From the NCBI GenBank assembly GCA_040880065.1, contig JBBDJE010000055.1, forward strand, positions 1-13,340: 13,340 nucleotides of DNA, read 5' to 3'. Source of the stretch: Abyssibius sp040880065. Its GTDB lineage: Bacteria; Pseudomonadota; Alphaproteobacteria; Rhodobacterales; Rhodobacteraceae. The notes under the pieces were generated by a model. That model had not been told where the DNA came from. It worked only from the letters and a program-made list of their open reading frames with translations, and ran no database searches. Position numbers and translations under genes: made by a program. Shown in pieces: positions 6,415 to 13,340 of the stretch (position 1 is its first letter; every line of letters begins with the position of its first letter).

Positions 6415-8316
6415 CTACCCGTCCTGCCATTCCCATGGCCGCGCAAAGCCGCCGAGCACTTCTGTAACCGCATCATCTGTCACATCTTCACTGGTGCGCG
6501 AAAGGCGGGCGACCAGACCGCGTTTTTTGTGCTCATAAACCTCGACCAGTTTGGCACCGATCCCGGCTTTTTGCAGCGCTTCGGCATAAACGCGCGCGAT
6601 GGCAAGTTTGCGCAGTTCGTTCTTCAGCACCTTGCCGACGGCGGTTTTCGGCAGTTCGGGCAGAATTTCCAGATATTTCGGCACGGCTGCGCGCTCGTCG
6701 ATGTTCTTGACGGTATAGTCGAGCAATTCAGCCTCGCTCACCGATTTACCGTTGACCAGTTCGACATAAACGCAAGGAATCTCGCCCGAATGTATATCGG
6801 GCTGGCCAATGGCACCAGACAGCGCCACCGCGTCATGGCCGGCCAGCACCTCTTCTATCACCGCCGGGTCGATATTGTGGCCGCCGCGAATGATCAGGTC
6901 TTTGGCGCGGCCGGTAATGAAGATAAAGCCATCGGCATCAATGCGCCCCAAATCCCCTGTGCGCAAATGCGTGCCGCCGGCGAACAGGCCCTTGTTCTTG
7001 TCGGGCTCTATATAGGTTGCACCCACCATAACACCCGGCGTCAGCACGCAGATTTCGCCGATCTCGTCTGTGCCACATTCCTTGGTGATGCTGCCATCGG
7101 GCGCGCAGTGCAGAATGCGCACATCGGAATAGGGAAAGGGCAGCCCGACGGAGCCGATTTTCGTTTCGCCAAAGGCCGGATTGATCGAGACAAGGCAGGT
7201 GGCTTCGGTCATGCCATAGCCTTCGAGAATTTTCACGCCGGTGGTTTTTTCAAACTTGCGAAATGATTCCACCGGCAGCGCGGCAGACCCGCAAAGCGCA
7301 TATTTCAGCTTGGAGACATCGGCATTGACCGGCACCTGCATAAGCTTGGCGACCGCCGTTGGCACGGTGACCATAAAGGTCACGCCGTAACGTTCCAGCA
7401 ACTTCCAGAAATTGTCATAAACCCCGTCGCCGCGATAGCCCGCAGGCGTGGGCATGACCATATGCGCGCCAGACCGCACGCAGGTCATCAAAATCGGATA
7501 GGCGGCAAAAACGTGGAACATGGGCAGCGGGCAGAACATGACATCCTGCGCGCTGATGATCTGGTCGGTGGGGCACCAGCCGTTATAGATCATCCCCGAA
7601 AAGCGGTGCTGGGCAACCTTGGGCATACCCGTGGTGCCACCGGTATGGAAATAGGCGGCCACACGGTCGCCAAAGTCTTCTTCAAAGCTTAGCGTTGTTG
7701 GCTGGCGGGAAAGCTCGGCCTCAAAACTGGCGATGTTGGCTTTATGTGTTACTTTAATTTTTGGCCGTATCAGGCTGATAATCCATGATAATGGCGGCTT
7801 GGCATAGCGCTTCAGGTCAACCTGCAAAACGGTTTTCACATTGGGAGCAAGCGCCACCGCCTCGTCAACCTTCTGGGCAACATCGGCTTTGGGAAACGGC
7901 GCCAGCGTCACCACGACCTTGGCCTTGGTTTCGCGCAGGATAGAGCCAATTTGTTCAGCCGACAGCGTGGGGTTGATCGGGTTTACAATGCCCGCCGTAG
8001 CCCCGCCCAGAAAGCTGAGCACCGCTTCGTTGCAGTTGGGCAGAATATAGGCGACCACGTCTTTTTCACCCACGCCAAGGCTGCGAAACAGGTTGGCGGT
8101 TTGGGCAACCTTGTCTTTAAGCTGCGTCCAGTTCAAGGTCTCGCAAGGCTCTTTGGGGCCGGAGCGGAGTTGGAAGGTCACCGCCGGACGCGGGCCATGG
8201 GCGGCTTCGGTGCTGGTGATCTGCTCGAACAATGTGCGCTCGCTTACGCGTTCGGCATAGGTTTTCTCGGCTTCGACAGCGCGCACGTCTGCCAATGTTG
8301 AAATGTGATTTTGCAC
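6415..8316 (-). CDS. AMP-forming acyl-CoA synthetase (ANL superfamily)
   Basis: 633-residue enzyme that activates a carboxylic acid with ATP and joins it to CoA. Motifs in order are the phosphate loop HTGGTTGMPK (224-233), GYGMTE (366-371), the ribose-binding TGDLGRID (453-460), the hinge GRAKDLIIRGGHNI (469-482) and PKTAVGKVLKNELRK (556-570), whose K562 is the adenylation lysine. All key residues are present. Compared with ordinary acyl-CoA ligases of 500-550 residues it has an N-terminal extension of about 30 residues, an insert around 165-205 (LSWIISLIRPK, possibly membrane-associated) and a C-terminal tail of about 60. This matches a long subfamily usually annotated only as AMP-binding domain protein. 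The start is GTG 8316, with GGGAGGGG at 8321-8328. Substrate is unknown, probably a fatty or aromatic acid. It follows the ABC exporter gene by 76 bp on the same strand. Confidence 0.9.
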   Translation of the reverse strand: MQNHISTLADVRAVEAEKTYAERVSERTLFEQITSTEAAHGPRPAVTFQLRSGPKEPCETLNWTQLKDKVAQTANLFRSLGVGEKDVVAYILPNCNEAVLSFLGGATAGIVNPINPTLSAEQIGSILRETKAKVVVTLAPFPKADVAQKVDEAVALAPNVKTVLQVDLKRYAKPPLSWIISLIRPKIKVTHKANIASFEAELSRQPTTLSFEEDFGDRVAAYFHTGGTTGMPKVAQHRFSGMIYNGWCPTDQIISAQDVMFCPLPMFHVFAAYPILMTCVRSGAHMVMPTPAGYRGDGVYDNFWKLLERYGVTFMVTVPTAVAKLMQVPVNADVSKLKYALCGSAALPVESFRKFEKTTGVKILEGYGMTEATCLVSINPAFGETKIGSVGLPFPYSDVRILHCAPDGSITKECGTDEIGEICVLTPGVMVGATYIEPDKNKGLFAGGTHLRTGDLGRIDADGFIFITGRAKDLIIRGGHNIDPAVIEEVLAGHDAVALSGAIGQPDIHSGEIPCVYVELVNGKSVSEAELLDYTVKNIDERAAVPKYLEILPELPKTAVGKVLKNELRKLAIARVYAEALQKAGIGAKLVEVYEHKKRGLVARLSRTSEDVTDDAVTEVLGGFARPWEWQDG

Positions 8317-8392
8317 CAGCTACCCCTCCCAAGGTTTCCTTTTTCTTCACAGGATGGAGTGGTTTTCCCGTTGGTGCAAGTCTATCGCAGCG

Positions 8393-10165
8393 TTAGGTAA
8401 ACTGCAGCTTCGCCAGCCGCGCATAAAGCCCGCCCTCGGCGACCAGCGCTTCATGCGTGCCCTCGGCCACGATTTTTCCGTCTTCCAGCACGATAATCCG
8501 GTCGGCCTTTTTAACGGTTGCCAGACGGTGCGCAATGACAATTGTGGTGCGGTCTTGGGCGAGCGCATCTACAGCGGCTTGCACGGCCTGCTCGCTTTCG
8601 GCATCCAGCGCCGAGGTCGCCTCGTCCAGCAACAGCACCGGCGCGTCGCGCAAAATGGCGCGGGCAATGGCAATGCGCTGCTTTTGGCCGCCCGACAGCA
8701 TAACGCCACGCTCGCCGACATAGGTGTCATACCCGTCGGGCAGCTTGCGCAAGAACATGTCGGCGGCGGCGGCTTTTGCAGCGGCTTCAACCTCGGCATC
8801 GGTGGCAGACGGGCGGCCAAAGCGGATATTTTCACGCGCCGAAGTCGCAAAGATCACCGCATCTTGCGGCACAAGCGCGAATTGCTGGCGAAAGTCATGG
8901 CGCATCAGGCTGTTGAGCGGCGCGCCGTCGACGGTAATTTCGCCCGAATCCGCATCATAAAACCGCAACAAAAGCTGGAATACGGTAGATTTTCCTGCAC
9001 CCGAAGGGCCAACAAGCGCCACGGTTTCGCCGGGTTTTATGCTAAGGTTAAACCCTGACAGCGCAGGCGCCTCGGGCCGTGCGGGGTAGCGAAAGCCAAT
9101 ATTCTGAAACCCGATTGCGCCCTTGATGCGTGCTGGCAGTCTGGCAGGGGTTTCGGGGTCTTTGATCGGGTCTTCGGCAGTCAGCAGATCAACCAGCCGT
9201 TCGGTCGCCCCGGCAGCGCGCTGCAACTCGCCCCAAACCTCGGACAAGGCACCAACGGCACCGGCCACCATCACCGCATAAATCACAAACAGCGTAAGAT
9301 CGCCCGGCGACATGACCCCCGAGCGCACATCGCGCGCACCCAGCCACAACACGCCGACAATGCCGGTAAACACCATGAAGATGATGCTCACCGTCATCAG
9401 CGCGCGGGTGGTTATGCGGCGCTTGGCAGCATCAAAAGCCCGCTCGGTTACATCCGAAAACCGGCCACGGCTAACGGTTTCATGCGTATAGGCCTGCACG
9501 GTCTGGGCGGCTTGCAGGGTTTCAGATGCAATGGCCGAGCTTTCGGCGATAAGATCCTGGCTTAAGCGGCTGAGCTTTCGCAAACGGCGGCCCAGTGTCA
9601 TGATCGGAATGATCACCAGCGGCACCAAAAGCAGCGCAATGGCGCTGAGCTTGGTAGAGGTGGCCAGCATAAAGCCTGCTCCGCCAAAGAAAATAAGCAC
9701 GTTGCGCAGCGCAACCGAAACTGAAGAGCCGATAACCGACAGCACCAGCGTTGTATCGGTTGTGAGCCGGCTGAGCACTTCGCCGGTCATCAATCGCTCG
9801 TAAAATGCGGGCGACATGCCGATGACCTTGTCATAAACCACGCGGCGGATATCGGCGATCACGCGTTCGCCCAGCCGCGTGACAAGGTAAAACCGCAAGC
9901 CCGTGCCAAGCGCCAGCATGGCAGCCACGGCAATGGCCAGCATGAAATACCGGTCAATCGCATCAGCGGCATCAGCCCCAAAGCCATCAACCACCAAACC
10001 AACGGCTTGCGGCATGGCCAAAGACAAACCGGCAGTCAGCAGCAGCGCGAACAATGCCCCAAACAACAACCCGCGATAGGGCCACAGAAAGGGCGCAAGC
10101 TGGCGTAGCGGGCGCACCGACTTTGCGCGCGGGCGCGATGCCCCGTCATCCGAAATATCGCTCAT
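8393..10165 (-). CDS. ABC exporter with fused membrane and ATPase domains (MsbA-related)
   Basis: 590-residue half-transporter that works as a homodimer in the inner membrane. The transmembrane domain with six helices covers about residues 30-320. The nucleotide-binding domain covers 350-590 with Walker A GPSGAGKST (386-394), Q-loop Q434, signature LSGGQ (490-494), Walker B VLLLDE (510-515) and the switch histidine H546 in IVIAHR, so it looks fully active. The start is set at ATG 10165 (MSDISDDGAS), with GAGGCGG just upstream. The frame also has a GTG at 10207, but that codon abuts a stem-loop in the leader and the extra 14 residues are not domain sequence. MsbA-like exporters move lipids or hydrophobic compounds; being next to an acyl-CoA synthetase hints at a lipid-related cargo, but this is inference. 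Confidence 0.9.
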   Translation of the reverse strand: MSDISDDGASRPRAKSVRPLRQLAPFLWPYRGLLFGALFALLLTAGLSLAMPQAVGLVVDGFGADAADAIDRYFMLAIAVAAMLALGTGLRFYLVTRLGERVIADIRRVVYDKVIGMSPAFYERLMTGEVLSRLTTDTTLVLSVIGSSVSVALRNVLIFFGGAGFMLATSTKLSAIALLLVPLVIIPIMTLGRRLRKLSRLSQDLIAESSAIASETLQAAQTVQAYTHETVSRGRFSDVTERAFDAAKRRITTRALMTVSIIFMVFTGIVGVLWLGARDVRSGVMSPGDLTLFVIYAVMVAGAVGALSEVWGELQRAAGATERLVDLLTAEDPIKDPETPARLPARIKGAIGFQNIGFRYPARPEAPALSGFNLSIKPGETVALVGPSGAGKSTVFQLLLRFYDADSGEITVDGAPLNSLMRHDFRQQFALVPQDAVIFATSARENIRFGRPSATDAEVEAAAKAAAADMFLRKLPDGYDTYVGERGVMLSGGQKQRIAIARAILRDAPVLLLDEATSALDAESEQAVQAAVDALAQDRTTIVIAHRLATVKKADRIIVLEDGKIVAEGTHEALVAEGGLYARLAKLQFT

Positions 10166-10176
10166 GCCCGCCTCGT

Positions 10177-10204
10177 AAATAAAATTGTCTGCTGTTTTCA
10201 GCAG
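10177..10204 (-). terminator. possible weak intrinsic terminator or leader hairpin before the ABC exporter gene
   Basis: On the minus strand CTGCTG-AAAA-CAGCAG (10204-10189) is a perfect 6-bp stem with a tetraloop, followed by ACAATTTTATTT. The U-rich tail suggests termination of the dehydrogenase transcript or attenuation in the exporter leader. The stem is short and only moderately stable. Confidence 0.4.
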
Positions 10205-10249
10205 CACATCTAAGCCGCCGATGGCTAAAGAACAACCTGAGCTTGGGGC

Positions 10250-10978
10250 TTAATTGGCCCAGCCACCATCAATCACATGGGTTTGGCCGGTTACAAAACA
10301 TGCCTCATCGCTCGCCAGATAGGCAACCAGCGCGGCAACTTCATCAACCGAACCAAGCCGCCGCATGGGCTGGCTGGCGATGAAATCGCGCTTGGCGGCC
10401 GCGAAATCTGCAGAATCTCCAAGCCGGTCATGCAGGCTGGGGCTGTCGATCGCACCGGGGCAAATGGCGTTGCAACGCACGCCATGGCTGACATAATCGG
10501 CCGCGACAGATTTGGTCAGCCCGATCACCGCCGCCTTGCTGGCCCCATAGGCGCAACGGTTCGCAGCACCGCGAATGCTTGATACAACCGATGACATGTT
10601 AATGATTGCCCCGCTCTTGCGCTCCAACATCCCCGGCAGACAACCCCTGATCATGCTGAACATAGCCTTTACGTTTAGATCAAAGGCAAAATCCCACTCG
10701 GCTTCGCTGCAGGCAAGCGCATTGCCCGCATGCACAATGCCCGCGCAGTTGAACAGCACATCCACCGGGCCAATGGCGGCGGTAAATTCGGCAATTTCAT
10801 GCCGGCGGGTTACATCCAGATGCGCGGTTTCCAGCGTATCAAGGCTGTCGAGCAAACGGGTGTTGATGTCGGTTGCAATCACACGCGCACCCTCTGCCGC
10901 AAGGCGAAGTGCCGCGGCCCGCCCTATCCCCTGCCCGGCTGCGGTAACCAGACAGGTTTTTCCCTTCAGGCGATTCAT
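10250..10978 (-). CDS. short-chain dehydrogenase/reductase, DHRS6 (BDH2)-like
   Basis: 242-residue NAD(P)-dependent cytoplasmic oxidoreductase of the classical SDR family. Visible marks, numbered from ATG 10978, are the cofactor loop TAAGQGIG (12-19), the strand-end acid ATDIN (about 36-40, D37), which favours NAD over NADP, NCAG (77-80), the active-site serine in NMSSVVSS (127-134), and YGASK (144-148) with the catalytic Tyr and Lys. The segment INMSSVVSSIRGAANRCAYG, the stretch AAVIGLTKSVAADYVSHGVR and the end VTGQTHVIDGGWAN closely resemble animal DHRS6 and bacterial 2-keto-3-deoxy-fuconate dehydrogenase-type SDRs, including the Arg of NRC that contacts a substrate carboxylate. The start is ATG 10978 because AAGGAG at 10985-10990 sits six bases away; a TTG at 10984 is in frame but too close. 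A substrate with a carboxylate (hydroxy acid) is likely. Confidence 0.88.
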   Translation of the reverse strand: MNRLKGKTCLVTAAGQGIGRAAALRLAAEGARVIATDINTRLLDSLDTLETAHLDVTRRHEIAEFTAAIGPVDVLFNCAGIVHAGNALACSEAEWDFAFDLNVKAMFSMIRGCLPGMLERKSGAIINMSSVVSSIRGAANRCAYGASKAAVIGLTKSVAADYVSHGVRCNAICPGAIDSPSLHDRLGDSADFAAAKRDFIASQPMRRLGSVDEVAALVAYLASDEACFVTGQTHVIDGGWAN

Positions 10979-11113
10979 TTGCAACTCCTTCGGCCAAGAG
11001 CCGCCGATGCGGCGGGTTATACATTGATCAGCGGGCTACAATCCACGCACAATAGCGGCTGGTCAATGCCCCTGTTCCGTGTCGGCTCAAGGGTGATCGG
11101 CAGGAGAATTGGC
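10979..11113. promoter_or_regulatory. divergent promoter region between dehydrogenase and exported protein
   Basis: This 135-bp region separates two divergent genes. On the minus strand a -10-like TATAAC (11021-11016) points to the dehydrogenase, and on the plus strand TACAAT (11037-11042) points to the exported protein; neither has a convincing -35. A small hairpin GCCGC-CGAT-GCGGC (11000-11013) lies in the dehydrogenase leader close to its ribosome site. Confidence 0.45.
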
Positions 11114-11575
11114 GTGCGTTTGATGATATCGGCCCTATTTCTATGGCTGCTGCCCATATTGGCAGTTGCACAGGGCCGCGCCGTGGTTGTGGTGTGTCTG
11201 GCCAACAATGCCGCGCCCATAACGCTTGATTTGTGGCGCCAGTCTGTCTTCGGCGTGGAGCTTCATTGCATAGATGCGCGCTTCATCAACGGCCTTACCC
11301 CTTGCGCACCCGATAGTGGCTATGGCCTGTCAGAAGTGAATACCGGGCAGCTTATGGCCACCACCGATTCCGATGCGCAGGCTTTTGGCAATGTCGGCGG
11401 CATCACCTATGTGCGCATCGCGCCGCTGACCATTGAATTCTGGGGCGGTCAGTCAACTGGCGATGGCGACGCACCTGTCCGCGACTGGACCTATACGGTT
11501 GACCGCGTCAGCGGTGTGGCCCTTTTGCAGCGCGAAGGCACGCGCACGGTTTATTCCTGCGGTGTGGTGCGCTAG
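11114..11575 (+). CDS. small exported protein with four cysteines, unknown family
   Basis: 153-residue protein that I do not recognise. Residues 1-19 (VRLMISALFLWLLPILAVA) are a Sec signal peptide with an AVA-Q cleavage site, so the mature protein of about 134 residues is periplasmic or secreted. The mature part is beta-rich in appearance and has four cysteines (C28, C52, C64, C149), enough for two disulfides, plus Trp-containing strands LTIEFWGGQ and RDWTYTVDR. It ends VYSCGVVR. The start is GTG 11114, seven bases after AGGAG (11102-11106); the frame continues upstream to 10730, but that part is antisense to the dehydrogenase. The stop shares a CTAG with the stop of the convergent permease. 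It has no lipobox, so it is not a lipoprotein. Confidence 0.75.
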   Translation: MRLMISALFLWLLPILAVAQGRAVVVVCLANNAAPITLDLWRQSVFGVELHCIDARFINGLTPCAPDSGYGLSEVNTGQLMATTDSDAQAFGNVGGITYVRIAPLTIEFWGGQSTGDGDAPVRDWTYTVDRVSGVALLQREGTRTVYSCGVVR

Positions 11576-12552
11576 CGGCGGGCGGCGGCGCGGCGGGCAC
11601 TTGCGGGAAGGTTTTGGCGCGCTTCGCGCAAGGCAATGAACACACCCGAGCAGATAATCAGCACGATACCGGCGATTGAAAGCCAGCTTGGCACCTCGGC
11701 CCAAAAGGCAAAGCCCCAGAGTGTTGCCAGCACCAGTGCCGAATACTCGAATGGTGCAACAATTCCTGCGCTGGCGCTGCGATAGGCCTGTGTGATCAGG
11801 TAGCCGCCAAAGGCGCTGCAGGCACCTGCAATGGTCATTATCCCGAACTCGGCCAGTGTCGGCATTTGCCATGCGCGAAATATGAATGCCCCGACGCGCC
11901 CGCCGCTCCCCTCCATCCAGCCGCTTCCAAAAACCAGCCCCATGGCGATACAGGTCACAATGAACACCAACTGGATATAGACCGACATGGTAAGCGCCGT
12001 ATCACGCTGGCCGATCTTGCGGGTGAGCGTGTGCAGCCCCGCATAGGCCACCGCGGCACAAAGCGGCAACAGCACCGCCCATTGAAAGCTTGTTGTGCCG
12101 GGGCGGATGATCAGCATCACCCCGACCATCCCGACCAGCAAGGCCGACCAGCGGCGAATGCCCACCGCTTCGCGCAGAAAAATGGCCGAAAAGCCGGTTA
12201 TGACCAGCGGCGCGACAAAGAAAATCGCGCTCGCATCGGCCATGGGCAGCACGGCAAGCCCGGCAAAAAACGCAAAATTCGAGATAACAACAAACAGGCC
12301 GCGCACAATTTGTAGGCGCAGGTTTTTGGTGCGGAATATGCCAAGCCAAGCGCTGCGCGGTGACAGAATAAGCATGATGAACGTCAGCCCGATAATGCTG
12401 CGCACAAATATAACTTCGTGCAATGGCAAGGTCGAGGCGAACGAACGCACGGCGATATCGTTGATGGAAAACACCAAGGACGCGCCCAACGCGCAGGTAA
12501 TGGCAAACCGTGAATTATCGGTGGCAAGGGCGGAGCACATAAATACCTGCAT
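11572..12552 (-). CDS. DMT-superfamily permease with two EamA domains
   Basis: 326-residue inner-membrane transporter of the drug/metabolite superfamily with about ten helices. EamA repeat 1 covers roughly residues 18-150 (SINDIAVRSFASTLPLHEVIFVRS is the typical first-loop pattern, then FAGLAVLPMADASAIFFVAPL). EamA repeat 2 covers 163-309 (ITQAYRSASAGIVAPFEY, then LWGFAFWAEVPSW). The tail RQNLPASARRAAARR is strongly basic and cytoplasmic. Such proteins export amino acids, nucleobases or other metabolites; the substrate here is unknown. Starts are ATG 12552 or ATG 12540, neither with a good Shine-Dalgarno site. It lies 93 bp downstream of tRNA-Gly on the same strand and has no clear promoter of its own, so read-through from the tRNA is possible. 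Its stop overlaps the exported-protein stop by 4 bp. Confidence 0.9.
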   Translation of the reverse strand: MQVFMCSALATDNSRFAITCALGASLVFSINDIAVRSFASTLPLHEVIFVRSIIGLTFIMLILSPRSAWLGIFRTKNLRLQIVRGLFVVISNFAFFAGLAVLPMADASAIFFVAPLVITGFSAIFLREAVGIRRWSALLVGMVGVMLIIRPGTTSFQWAVLLPLCAAVAYAGLHTLTRKIGQRDTALTMSVYIQLVFIVTCIAMGLVFGSGWMEGSGGRVGAFIFRAWQMPTLAEFGIMTIAGACSAFGGYLITQAYRSASAGIVAPFEYSALVLATLWGFAFWAEVPSWLSIAGIVLIICSGVFIALREARQNLPASARRAAARR

Positions 12553-12587
12553 GTTTTAGCAACCACAGGCGCAGCCCCGGAGCGACC

Positions 12588-12607
12588 TGTCGCGCTTGTT
12601 CGCGACA
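12588..12607. repeat. perfect 7-bp stem-loop between tRNA-Gly and the permease
   Basis: TGTCGCG, loop CTTGTT, CGCGACA. On the minus strand it lies 38 bp after the 3' end of the tRNA gene and could mark the end of the tRNA transcript, but no T-tract follows, so its role as a terminator is uncertain. Confidence 0.4.
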
Positions 12608-12645
12608 TTAGTTCAAGTTGCGGCGTTTCAGCTTGCGAAAATTAG

Positions 12646-12719
12646 TGGAGCGGGTGACGGGAATCGAACCCGTGTCTCTAGCTTGGAAGGCTAGGGTCTT
12701 ACCATTACACAACACCCGC
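12646..12719 (-). tRNA. tRNA-Gly (anticodon UCC)
   Basis: The 74-nt minus-strand sequence folds into a full cloverleaf. The acceptor stem is GCGGGTG/CACCCGC, followed by discriminator T and an encoded CCA (12648-12646). The D arm contains GTAATGGTAAGAC, the anticodon stem is CTAGC/GCTAG with loop CTTCCAA (anticodon TCC, reads GGA/GGG), and the T arm is ACGGG-TTCGATT-CCCGT. The gene appears intact. Confidence 0.97.
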
Positions 12720-12730
12720 GCTTGGTGCGG

Positions 12731-12759
12731 TGGATATTTCACATCGCTCTGAGCGTCAA
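12731..12759 (-). promoter_or_regulatory. promoter of tRNA-Gly
   Basis: On the minus strand TTGACG (12759-12754), a 17-bp spacer and TATCCA (12736-12731) lie directly upstream, placing the start about 5 bp before the mature 5' end. The -35 is strong and the -10 moderate. Confidence 0.6.
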
Positions 12760-12827
12760 GGCCAAGAGCGCTACAAAGCAGTCCGGTTTTTTGCCCGCGG
12801 CGTGCAGTGCAGACCGGCAACAGGGCC

Positions 12828-13289
12828 TTAGGTGGGCACCAGCCGTTCAAGAATGAGCGGCAGCGCGGCGTAACTGTCAAGCAAGGCCGTAGGCTTTAGC
12901 GCGCGGCAGGCGGCGGCATTCGGCCCGAAGGTAACCAGAATGCTCGGCAGGTTGGCGGCAACGGCGGTGTCATAATCGGTGATCGTGTCGCCAATCAGAA
13001 CCGCGCGGCGCGCATCCCCGCCAAGCCGGGCGATGGTTTCGGTCAAATGCAACGGGTGCGGTTTGCGCACCGCCAGCGCATCGGCTCCGATGACCACCGG
13101 AAAGAAGCGCGCAAGATTGAGCCGTTCAAGCAGGTTATCGGCCAGATCCTGCGGTTTGTTGGTGCAAACGCCCAGCTTCCAGCCCTGCGTTTGCAAGGCG
13201 GCCAGCGTATCTTCGACCCCGTCATAGATGGTGCTGAACCGGTCTATTTTTGCGCGGTAATAGGCCACAAAGGGGGCGTAACCCGCCTC
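12828..13289 (-). pseudogene. HAD phosphatase (Gph-like) lacking its N-terminal catalytic motif
   Basis: The frame encodes the C-terminal two thirds of a haloacid-dehalogenase phosphatase of the phosphoglycolate phosphatase type. Numbering from the GTG at 13268, motif II is VCTNKP (T36), motif III is RKPHP (K69), and motif IV is IGDTITDYDTA (D94, D98). Motif I (DxDGT), which holds the aspartyl nucleophile and lies about 80 residues before this point in intact Gph, is missing. HAD-like sequence (EAGYAPFVAYYRAKIDRF) runs upstream of the GTG to 13289, where TAA (13292-13290) interrupts it. The next 48 bp to the edge show no HAD sequence in any minus-strand frame. This looks like a gene cut at its 5' end by deletion or insertion near 13290. 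A frameshift, a sequencing error, or a real 146-residue protein from GTG 13268 remain possible. No strong ribosome site precedes that GTG. Confidence 0.6.
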
Positions 13290-13300
13290 TTAGATTCCAA

Positions 13301-13326
13301 CTTCAAGTGCAACGTTTGATTTGAAG
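13301..13326. repeat. short inverted repeat next to the broken phosphatase
   Basis: CTTCAA (13301-13306) and TTGAAG (13321-13326) are perfect inverted arms 14 bp apart, in a locally AT-richer segment beyond the point where HAD homology stops. They might belong to an element end or an operator. Short arms make chance occurrence likely. Confidence 0.25.
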
Positions 13327-13340
13327 GCCGCGATTTCGCT

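Noticed and set aside
6529..7266. 245-residue plus-strand open frame
   Set aside because: It is antisense to the acyl-CoA synthetase, which shows all ANL motifs; the frame has no domain, ribosome site or codon bias of its own.
8354..9058. 234-residue plus-strand open frame
   Set aside because: It is antisense to the ATPase domain of the ABC exporter with its intact Walker motifs.
10165..10207. GTG 10207 as start of the ABC exporter
   Set aside because: It abuts the leader hairpin and lacks a Shine-Dalgarno site, while ATG 10165 has one and begins a typical cytoplasmic N-terminus.
10730..11113. Upstream extension of the exported-protein frame (would give 281 residues)
   Set aside because: It runs antisense through the well-supported dehydrogenase gene; the signal peptide and AGGAG site place the start at 11114.
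12778..12800. T-run (ccggttttttgccc) as a terminator between the phosphatase and tRNA
   Set aside because: No stable stem precedes the T-run on the plus strand, and on the minus strand, where both genes lie, it is an A-run.
1..13340. CRISPR array, complete insertion sequence, prophage or toxin-antitoxin pair
   Set aside because: No regularly spaced repeats, transposase or integrase motifs, or small paired genes of that kind were seen on either strand.

Overview
The window is a GC-rich stretch of chromosome, most likely from an alphaproteobacterium of the Rhodobacterales (Paracoccus/Roseobacter-like). This is inferred from gene content and order: a divergent Crp/Fnr regulator facing a nitrate-transport operon, and the style of the acyl-CoA ligase, MsbA-type ABC transporter and DHRS6-like dehydrogenase. 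No database search was possible, so all family calls rest on motifs read in the translations.

Region 1 (about 1-4744) is a nitrate respiration locus. On the minus strand a universal stress protein, a NarK1-type nitrate transporter and a NarK2-type nitrate/nitrite transporter (cut by the left edge) form an operon that probably continues into nitrate reductase genes outside the window. A Crp/Fnr-family regulator without the Fe-S cysteines (NarR-like) is transcribed divergently. The shared 239-bp promoter region holds a perfect FNR-type box (TTGAT-N4-ATCAA) and a second near-consensus box.

Region 2 (4745-6371) starts with a 485-bp stretch without an intact gene. It contains the C-terminal remnant of a fasciclin (FAS1) domain and a strong intrinsic terminator, then an inverted repeat and a good sigma70-type promoter. 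That promoter serves a two-gene unit, a six-helix membrane protein of unknown family and a GNAT acetyltransferase, joined by a 4-bp GTGA overlap.

Region 3 (6415-10978, minus strand) carries, in transcription order, a DHRS6-like short-chain dehydrogenase, a fused ABC exporter and a long acyl-CoA synthetase. The gaps are 76-84 bp, and one holds a possible weak terminator, so it is not certain that they form one operon.

Region 4 (10979-13340) has a small exported four-cysteine protein (plus strand) meeting a DMT/EamA permease (minus strand) tail to tail at a shared CTAG. Next come tRNA-Gly(UCC) with a recognisable promoter and a HAD phosphatase (Gph-like) that has lost its N-terminal catalytic motif. 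No CRISPR array, complete insertion sequence, prophage or obvious defence system was seen. The least explained items are the membrane protein/GNAT pair, the FAS1 remnant, the four-cysteine exported protein and the broken phosphatase at the right edge.
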